From the NCBI GenBank assembly GCA_045534775.1, contig JAZSKI010000034.1, positions 1 through 20,755 on the forward strand: a DNA stretch of 20,755 nucleotides, written 5' to 3'. The position numbers and the translations under genes were made by a program. Origin of the DNA: JAZOTK01 sp045534775. Its GTDB lineage: Bacteria > Bacillota > Clostridia > RUG12999. Each line of letters begins with the position of its first letter. The stretch's first letter is position 1. This document shows positions 15,034 to 20,755 of the stretch, in pieces. Under the pieces are notes generated by a model. That model searched no databases. It was not told the origin of the DNA and worked only from the letters and a program-made list of their open reading frames with translations.

Positions 15034-16443
15034 TCAAAGTGAACAATACATATCAATGTATTTAAGCGAAGAGTTATTCCAGCTGAAGTCCGTTGTCATA
15101 ACCTCTTTAACTAAATTGTTCCAGTTCTTTTTATCGTAGTATAGATTCAGTGCGCGATTTATAGCGTTGGAGATGTTGTCGGCTGTGTAATCCACAAAGG
15201 TGAAGCCGTTACCTTTTCCGAGAGTACAGTCGTGGATGGAATCCTTAAGACCGCCTGTTTCACGAACGATAGGTACGGTGCCGTAACGGGATGCTATCAT
15301 CTGTGCAAGGCCGCAAGGCTCGCTTTTTGAAGGCATCAGGAATATATCGGCGGCGGCATAAAGCTTTTTTGCAAGCTTCGGGTCAAAAGCTATATATGCT
15401 ACTACCTTATCGGGATGACGTGCCTGTAAATCACGGAAAAACTGCTCATAACCGGGGTCACCCGTACCGAGGACCACAAGCTGGATATTATTGTAGAGAA
15501 AATCCTCAGCGGCTTCTGCTACAATATCAACACCCTTATGGCTTACAAGACGGGATATGATTGCTACAAGAGGTGTGTTGGCATTTACCGGAAGTCCCAG
15601 CATTTCCTGCAACGCTTTTTTATTTTCGCATTTTTTATCTATGCTCTTTATATTATACACTTTAAAAATGTCTTTGTCAACCTCGGGATTGTAAAAATTT
15701 GTGTCAATTCCGTTTAAAATTCCGAGAAGCTTATGACTGTGACGGTGAATCAGCGGAGAAAGCCCGTGAGAATAGAAGGGAATTTTAATTTCCTCCGCAT
15801 AGGTCGGGCTGACGGTGGTTACCTTATCGGCACATTCAATGGCACCCTTCATAAGATTGATGCACCCGTCATAATCCACTATATGAGCATCAAAATCCGC
15901 AAGACCGAAAATATCGGTTAATATGGCAGGGTCGTATTTACCCTGGTATTCGATATTGTGTATGGTAAAGACGGATTTGATGCGTCTGTAGGTCTCACTG
16001 CCCGAAAAGGATGTACGCAAATATATGGGTACAAGGGCCGTCTGCCAATCGTGGGCGTGAATAACGTCAGGGAAAAAGTCAATAGCGGGGAGCATTTCAA
16101 GTGCCGCTTTGCTGAAAAAGGCAAAACGCTCGCCGTCATCAAAGTGACCATAGCAACCGGCACGCTTGAAATAGTACTCGTTGTCTATAAAATAATAGGT
16201 CACACCATCAAGGACTTTGCGGAAAATCCCGCAATATTGACTACGCCACGCCAGGGGGACGTAAATATAACATAAAAACTCCATATCCGTCCTGTCTATC
16301 TTCTCATAAAGAGGCAGAACCACACGAACATCAAAATCAGGATCGGCTTTAACGATGGATTTGGGTAAAGCACCGATAACATCGCCAAGCCCACCTGTTT
16401 GTATAAAAGGTAAGCCTTCGCTTGCCGTAAATAATATTTTCAT
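15034..16443 (-). CDS. glgA: Glycogen synthase (ADP-glucose, GT5)
   Basis: 469 residues from ATG 16443, which has GGAG at 16449-16452. An in-frame TTG at 16455 would overlap that site and is rejected. The enzyme transfers glucose from ADP-glucose to alpha-1,4-glucan ends. N-terminal Rossmann domain: MKILFTASEGLPFIQTGGLG. The family usually has KTGGL here, and the lysine corresponding to E. coli Lys15 is Gln15. HAHDWQTALVP and FTIHNIEYQGKYDP are standard for GT5. The C-terminal domain carries ISRLVSHKGVD and the PSKSEPCGLAQMIASRYG segment with the catalytic glutamate, then VRETGGLKDS. The stop is 17 bp before glgP and the start 19 bp after glgD. The fold and other motifs are complete, so the protein is probably active despite Gln15. 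Confidence 0.95.
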   Translation of the reverse strand: MKILFTASEGLPFIQTGGLGDVIGALPKSIVKADPDFDVRVVLPLYEKIDRTDMEFLCYIYVPLAWRSQYCGIFRKVLDGVTYYFIDNEYYFKRAGCYGHFDDGERFAFFSKAALEMLPAIDFFPDVIHAHDWQTALVPIYLRTSFSGSETYRRIKSVFTIHNIEYQGKYDPAILTDIFGLADFDAHIVDYDGCINLMKGAIECADKVTTVSPTYAEEIKIPFYSHGLSPLIHRHSHKLLGILNGIDTNFYNPEVDKDIFKVYNIKSIDKKCENKKALQEMLGLPVNANTPLVAIISRLVSHKGVDIVAEAAEDFLYNNIQLVVLGTGDPGYEQFFRDLQARHPDKVVAYIAFDPKLAKKLYAAADIFLMPSKSEPCGLAQMIASRYGTVPIVRETGGLKDSIHDCTLGKGNGFTFVDYTADNISNAINRALNLYYDKKNWNNLVKEVMTTDFSWNNSSLKYIDMYCSL

Positions 16444-16462
16444 ATTTTTCTCCAATCGTAAA

Positions 16463-17581
16463 TTAAATCATTTTACCCTTTGCTATGTAGAAGGGGTAGC
16501 TTCTGTCGGCAGATAACTGTTTGTTATCGCGGATGATTACATTTCTGTCGGCAATTATCCAGGACAGGGAAGCGTTTTCCTCTACACGGGTATCCTGCAT
16601 AAGAATGCTGTTTTTCACAACACTGCCGCGGCTTACCTTGACTCCGCGGAACAAAATACTGTTTTCTACCGTACCTTCTATAACACAGCCGTCAGCAATC
16701 AACGAATTTTTAACCTTTGCTTCAGGACCATATTTAGTGGGCGAGGAGTCGCGGACCCTTGTGTGAATGGGTCGCTTGTCTATATTGAACAGACCGCTTC
16801 TGCATTCCTTTTTAATCATATCCATATTAGCATCCACAAAGCTGGTAAGAGACTCAATATGAGCACTGTAGCCTTCGTGGAGATAGCCTGCGATTTTAGC
16901 GTGTCCCAGATTATCCATCAAAACGTGACGGAAGAAATTTTTAAATCCGTGAGTAGCTGAATGTGACATCTGGTGAAGCAGATATTCCCTTGAAAATACC
17001 CAGGCATTGAGACCAACGTTATGCTCACCCTCAATATCGGGATTAAGAAGAATATCGTCAACACAAGAATTATCGTCAAGGTGATAAATTATAGAGTGCT
17101 TTGCCCTCTCGCCTGTAATATGAGTTTTTGTATATACTGCGGTTATATCCGCACCACTCTTTTTATGAGCCTTGATAACATGGTCAAAGTCTATATTGTA
17201 GATAAAGTCACAATCACAGAGAAGCACATACTCCTCGGTTGAAGTTTCTATAAAATCTCTTATACGTATCAGGGCATCAAGTCTTCCCTTATAGGGACCG
17301 GAATCACCGCTGATAATATAAGGTGGAAGTATGGCTACACCACCGTTTTTACGGGACAAATCCCAATCCTTTCCGGAGCCTATGTGTTCAATCAAAGACT
17401 GATAGTTACTCTTTGTAATAAGTCCGATTTTATATATATCAGAGTTTACCATATTGGAAAGGGTAAAATCTACAAGCCTGTATCTGCCTGCAAAGGGGAT
17501 TGAGGCTATGGTACGGTGTGTGTTTAGTTCGGCAACGTTCCAAGCATGAATATCTGAAAAAATAATTCCGAGTGTACTCAT
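16463..17581 (-). CDS. glgD: GlgD, regulatory ADP-glucose pyrophosphorylase-like subunit
   Basis: 372 residues, a nucleotidyltransferase-like domain plus a C-terminal left-handed beta-helix. It resembles GlgC (IPFAGRYRLVDFTLSNMVNS, GSGKDWDLSRKNGGVAILPP) but lacks the N-terminal GGxGSRL nucleotide-binding loop, reading IIFSDIHAWNVAELNTHRT instead. The catalytic GDHIY motif is CDCDFIYN. This is the hallmark of Firmicutes GlgD, which forms a heterotetramer with GlgC and raises its activity. Residues about 275-350 carry the hexapeptide-repeat beta-helix (GCVIEGTVENSILFRGV). The ATG at 17581 has GGAGGGA. It is 12 bp after the glgC stop and 19 bp before glgA. The C-terminus is normal. Confidence 0.94.
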   Translation of the reverse strand: MSTLGIIFSDIHAWNVAELNTHRTIASIPFAGRYRLVDFTLSNMVNSDIYKIGLITKSNYQSLIEHIGSGKDWDLSRKNGGVAILPPYIISGDSGPYKGRLDALIRIRDFIETSTEEYVLLCDCDFIYNIDFDHVIKAHKKSGADITAVYTKTHITGERAKHSIIYHLDDNSCVDDILLNPDIEGEHNVGLNAWVFSREYLLHQMSHSATHGFKNFFRHVLMDNLGHAKIAGYLHEGYSAHIESLTSFVDANMDMIKKECRSGLFNIDKRPIHTRVRDSSPTKYGPEAKVKNSLIADGCVIEGTVENSILFRGVKVSRGSVVKNSILMQDTRVEENASLSWIIADRNVIIRDNKQLSADRSYPFYIAKGKMI

Positions 17582-17593
17582 AATCTTTCCCTC

Positions 17594-18784
17594 CTAAACC
17601 TGTGTATTTTCATCTATCATAACGCCTGCCCCGATATTTGTGCCGGCGTTGATATTAATTCCTCTTGCAATAACGGTAATACCTTCAGCTTCGCTGAGGA
17701 TTTTGCCTATGTGACAGCCATCGCCTATGGTAACCTGTTCATCCAAGATGGAATAGTCAATCTGTGAATTTTCGCCTATAACACTTTCGGCCATAATTAT
17801 TGAATCCCGTACGACAGCACCTTTATGTACCACAACACCGGGGAACAATACGGAATTTTCTACAGTGCCGAAAATTTCACAGCCTTCAGTTACAATGGAA
17901 TTGTTTATTTTTGCGTCCTCACCCGAAAAATGAGGGGGTTTTTCCATACTTCTTGAATATATTTTCCATTCGGAAACACCGTCTATGCTTTCCTCGTCAA
18001 GCAAATCCATATTAGCCTGCCACAGACTGTCAATAGTACCTACGTCCTTCCAATATCCATGGAAATCATAAGCAAACATTCTGTTTTTATCATTCAGCAT
18101 AGTCGGAAGAATATCTTTACCGAAATCGTTGGAGGAATTTGGATTTTTGCTGTCCGCTTCAAGATATTTGCGAAGCACATCCCATTTAAAAATATAGATA
18201 CCCATTGATGCCTTTGTGCTTTTGGGCTTTGCGGGCTTTTCCTCAAATTCATAAATACTGTTATCCTCGTTGGTATTAAGGATGCCGAATCGGCTTGCTT
18301 CCTCAAGGGGAACATCTATTACCGCGATGGTACAGTCTGCATTCTTTTCTGTATGATATTCCAGCATTTTTGCGTAGTTCATCTTATAGATATGGTCACC
18401 GGAAAGAATAAGCACATTATCGGGTGAATATCTTTCGATAAAATGTATATTCTGATATACAGCGTTGGCGGTTCCGGTATACCAGTCGGACCCGTCGCTT
18501 TTCTGATAAGGAGGCAAAATGTTTACACCGCCGTTTAAACGGTCAAGGTCCCAAGGCTGACCGTTACCGATATATTCATTAAGGAGAAGTGGCTGATATT
18601 GAGTTAAAACACCCACCGTATCAAGCCCTGAGTTTACGCAGTTTGACAGGGCATAATCTATAATTCTGTATTTGCCGCCGAAGGGTACAGCAGGCTTTGC
18701 TATCTTACTTGTCAGCACATAAAGTCTGCTGCCCTGACCACCTGCCAACAACATGGTTACGCAATCTTTTTTTGTGTTTAGCAT
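17594..18784 (-). CDS. glgC: Glucose-1-phosphate adenylyltransferase, catalytic subunit
   Basis: 396 residues from ATG 18784, preceded by GGAGAGAG. A TTG eight codons upstream is rejected because it precedes this site. The enzyme makes ADP-glucose from ATP and glucose-1-phosphate, the committed step of bacterial glycogen synthesis. The catalytic GGQGSRL loop is present (MLLAGGQGSRLYVLT), followed by KPAVPFGGKYRIIDYALSN, WYTGTANAVYQN, LSGDHIYKMNYAKML and FEEKPAKPKS. The last covers the sugar-phosphate-binding region. The C-terminal beta-helix begins near residue 290. The start overlaps the end of glgB by 7 bp (ATGCTAA), so the two are translationally coupled. The gene pairs with glgD 12 bp downstream. 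Confidence 0.95.
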   Translation of the reverse strand: MLNTKKDCVTMLLAGGQGSRLYVLTSKIAKPAVPFGGKYRIIDYALSNCVNSGLDTVGVLTQYQPLLLNEYIGNGQPWDLDRLNGGVNILPPYQKSDGSDWYTGTANAVYQNIHFIERYSPDNVLILSGDHIYKMNYAKMLEYHTEKNADCTIAVIDVPLEEASRFGILNTNEDNSIYEFEEKPAKPKSTKASMGIYIFKWDVLRKYLEADSKNPNSSNDFGKDILPTMLNDKNRMFAYDFHGYWKDVGTIDSLWQANMDLLDEESIDGVSEWKIYSRSMEKPPHFSGEDAKINNSIVTEGCEIFGTVENSVLFPGVVVHKGAVVRDSIIMAESVIGENSQIDYSILDEQVTIGDGCHIGKILSEAEGITVIARGININAGTNIGAGVMIDENTQV

Positions 18785-20694
18785 TTTTCTCTCTCCGTTC
18801 TGCCGCAAAGGGGCAATATTTTTTTATTTGTTTTCTTTACCTCGAAAATAGCAATTCCCAAAGGCGGTACAGTGATGGAAATGGAATTTTCCTTGCCGTG
18901 CATGGGAGCTGCAGTGCTTTTTATGGGGGTGGCGTTTATATTGCCTTCGCCTCCGTATTTCACATCATCAGAATTGAAAATTTCTGTATAAATACCTTTA
19001 TAAGGAACGCCTATACAGTAGCTGTGACGTACAACAGGCGAAAAGCAAACAACAGCTATCAGCTCGTTGCCTTTTTTATCAATACGCCTGAAGGAAATGA
19101 TGTTCTGGGTGTAATCGTCGCTGGAAATCCATTCAAAGCCTTCCCAGGAATAATCAACCTCATAAAGAGGCGGGTTGGAAAGATAAAGCTCGTTTAAATC
19201 CGATACATAGGTGTCTAATTTCCTGTGCATGTCATAATCCAGGAGACACCAGTCAAGCCCTTCCTTGTAGTCCCATTCCTTGAACTGCCCGAACTCACTG
19301 CCCATAAACAAAAGCTTTTTACCGGGATGAGTCATCATATAGCCTAAGAAGGCTCGTACACCGGCAAATTTTTGCTGATACTCTCCCGGCATCTTGTCCA
19401 AAAGAGATTTTTTGCCGTGGACAACCTCATCGTGAGAAATCGGAAGGATGAAGTTTTCACTGAAAGCATAGTGAAGCGAAAAGGTGATGTTATTATGCTT
19501 ATGAGACCTGAAATAGGGGTCGCAGGACATATAATCCAGCATATCGTTCATCCAGCCCATATTCCACTTGAAATTAAATCCAAGACCGCCTGAGGAGACA
19601 GGCTTTGAAACCATAGGCCAGGCGGTGGATTCTTCAGCAATCATCATAGTGTTGGGGAAGAATTCAAAGACCGCCGTATTTAATTTTTGAAGAAAAGCAA
19701 TGGCTTCAAGATTTTCATTCCCACCGTTTGAGTTAGGCTGCCACTGTCCATCCCTTCGGTCATAATCCAGATAAAGCATTGACGATACCGCATCTACGCG
19801 AAGCCCGTCTGCATGGAATTTATCAAGCCAGAAAAAGGCGTTGGAAATTAAGAAGGACTGCACCTGCGTCCTCCCGAAATCAAAAATACGCGTTCCCCAG
19901 GAGGCGTGCTCCATTTTAAAGGGATTGGGAGATTCGTAAAGCGGCTCACCGTCAAATTCATAGAGACCGTGAGCATCCTTCGGGAAATGTGCAGGAACCC
20001 AGTCTAAAATCACACCGATTCCGCTTCTGTGACAGCTGTCAATGAAGAACATTAAATCCTCGGGTCTGCCGAAACGGGATGTCGGTGCATAATATCCGCA
20101 AATCTGATATCCCCACGAGCCGTCAAAGGGATGCTCCATTATGGGCATAAGCTCAATATGAGTATAGCCATGGGCTTTGATATAAGGAATAAGATTTTCA
20201 GCAAGCTGTCTGTATGTATAGTAGCTGCCGTCCTGATTTTTTTGCCACGAGCCTGCACTTAATTCATAGATATTAACGGGCGAGGAGTAAATATCGGTGG
20301 ATTCCTTATATTTAATCCATTTTCCATCACACCACTTGTATTTTCCTTCAAGGTCGTAGACTATTGATGCCGTCTCGCCATCCTTGCCGAAATAAACGCC
20401 GTACGGGTCGGATTTATAGATTTTTCTGCCATCGGAAGTAATTATAAGATATTTATAAAGCTCCCCTTCTGAAATCGGTGCGGTAATTTCCCATATTCCG
20501 CCGAGACCGTCTGTAGTAAGCGGGTACTCATTCTCGTTCCAATTATTAAAACTGCCGCAAAGGAAAACCTTTTCGGCATGAGGTGCCCAGACACGGAACG
20601 AAAACCCGCCATCTGCTTTATGAGCACCCAGATACTCGTAGGATTTATAATTAGTGCCTTGATTAAAGAGATAGGCAGGTAAATTATTGTTCAT
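18778..20694 (-). CDS. glgB: 1,4-alpha-glucan branching enzyme (GH13)
   Basis: 638 residues from ATG 20694. A GTG at 20703 in frame is possible but has no ribosome binding site, and the ATG has only a weak one. The enzyme adds alpha-1,6 branches to glucan. A CBM48 domain (FRVWAPHAEKVFLCGSFNNW) lies near residues 33-55, the barrel opens with NIYELSAGSW, and GWGYQ-type GSWGYQICGYYAPTSRFG follows. Catalytic residues fit GlgB: nucleophile Asp in GLRVDAVSSML (about 301), acid/base Glu in MMIAEESTAWP (about 354) and Asp in PISHDEVVHGK (about 422). A C-terminal beta domain ends with the basic tail GRTEREKC. The length is typical. It is the first gene of the operon, with a -10 box 38 bp upstream, and overlaps glgC by 7 bp. 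Confidence 0.96.
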   Translation of the reverse strand: MNNNLPAYLFNQGTNYKSYEYLGAHKADGGFSFRVWAPHAEKVFLCGSFNNWNENEYPLTTDGLGGIWEITAPISEGELYKYLIITSDGRKIYKSDPYGVYFGKDGETASIVYDLEGKYKWCDGKWIKYKESTDIYSSPVNIYELSAGSWQKNQDGSYYTYRQLAENLIPYIKAHGYTHIELMPIMEHPFDGSWGYQICGYYAPTSRFGRPEDLMFFIDSCHRSGIGVILDWVPAHFPKDAHGLYEFDGEPLYESPNPFKMEHASWGTRIFDFGRTQVQSFLISNAFFWLDKFHADGLRVDAVSSMLYLDYDRRDGQWQPNSNGGNENLEAIAFLQKLNTAVFEFFPNTMMIAEESTAWPMVSKPVSSGGLGFNFKWNMGWMNDMLDYMSCDPYFRSHKHNNITFSLHYAFSENFILPISHDEVVHGKKSLLDKMPGEYQQKFAGVRAFLGYMMTHPGKKLLFMGSEFGQFKEWDYKEGLDWCLLDYDMHRKLDTYVSDLNELYLSNPPLYEVDYSWEGFEWISSDDYTQNIISFRRIDKKGNELIAVVCFSPVVRHSYCIGVPYKGIYTEIFNSDDVKYGGEGNINATPIKSTAAPMHGKENSISITVPPLGIAIFEVKKTNKKILPLCGRTEREKC

Positions 20695-20731
20695 TTGTAT
20701 CACACTTTCGTAAAACTAATTATTTAGTTAT

Positions 20732-20737
20732 ATTATA
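20732..20737 (-). promoter_or_regulatory. -10 box of the glycogen operon promoter
   Basis: On the minus strand TATAAT occurs at 20737-20732, followed by an A/T-rich stretch and a leader of about 30 nt to the glgB start. With 17-bp spacing the -35 element would begin at the edge of the window, so it cannot be confirmed. Bacillus subtilis glg is under sporulation sigma-E control. A TATAAT box here would suggest sigma-A, but this is uncertain. Confidence 0.55.
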
Positions 20738-20755
20738 CAACATATAACGGGAATT

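Noticed and set aside
1..20755. CRISPR arrays, rRNA or tRNA genes
   Set aside because: I saw no regularly spaced repeats and no cloverleaf or rRNA-like sequence. A covariance-model scan could still find short RNAs that I would miss by eye.

Overview
The window looks like a spore-forming Clostridia-type (Bacillota) genome. Evidence is a sigG-type sporulation sigma factor, a glgD gene (a Firmicutes-type ADP-glucose pyrophosphorylase paralogue), an ECF-transporter S component, LplB/LplC-type sugar permeases, strong AGGAGG ribosome binding sites, consensus TTGACA/TATAAT promoters and a moderately AT-rich composition (by eye). No finer taxonomy can be supported.

Layout, left to right. (1) 1-660: the last 48 codons of a protein resembling the C-terminus of a large serine recombinase, followed about 25 bp later by the 3' two-thirds of sigG. 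The sigG homology starts abruptly at the conserved PMIIGEIRRY segment, so this looks like the end of a mobile or intervening element inserted in sigG. (2) 777-2518: a perfect consensus promoter, a structured leader (hairpin plus three-way junction) of no class I recognise, an ECF S component and an aldose-1-epimerase-like gene carrying two compensating indels, then a terminator. (3) 2702-9566: a carbohydrate uptake and catabolism operon: two LplB/LplC-type permeases, a DUF3502-type lipoprotein, a membrane sensor that looks like the N-terminal part of an AraC/YesS-type regulator, a Gfo/Idh/MocA oxidoreductase fragment, a xylose-isomerase-like TIM-barrel enzyme and a putative glycoside hydrolase. 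Nearly every gene here is damaged by a frameshift, an in-frame stop or an apparent internal deletion. (4) 9565-9739: a palindromic element between convergent genes. (5) 9741-20703, minus strand: an intact glycogen operon glgB-glgC-glgD-glgA-glgP (same order as Bacillus subtilis glgBCDAP), then a GH13 amylase/neopullulanase, an Sfp-type phosphopantetheinyl transferase and a nicotinamidase-like isochorismatase-family hydrolase.

How the genes work together. GlgC/GlgD make ADP-glucose, GlgA polymerises it, GlgB branches the chain, GlgP recovers glucose-1-phosphate, and the GH13 enzyme probably trims maltodextrins. The plus-strand operon would have imported and degraded an oligosaccharide, with its own sensor, but as written it could not work. 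The sharp contrast between a plus-strand region with at least eight lesions in about 8 kb and a clean 11-kb minus-strand operon is the main puzzle. It is either real gene decay or a local assembly/sequence-quality problem.

The most interesting candidates are the sigG interruption (a possible sporulation-linked intervening element), the orphan leader RNA before the ECF S gene, and the structured palindrome at 9565-9739.
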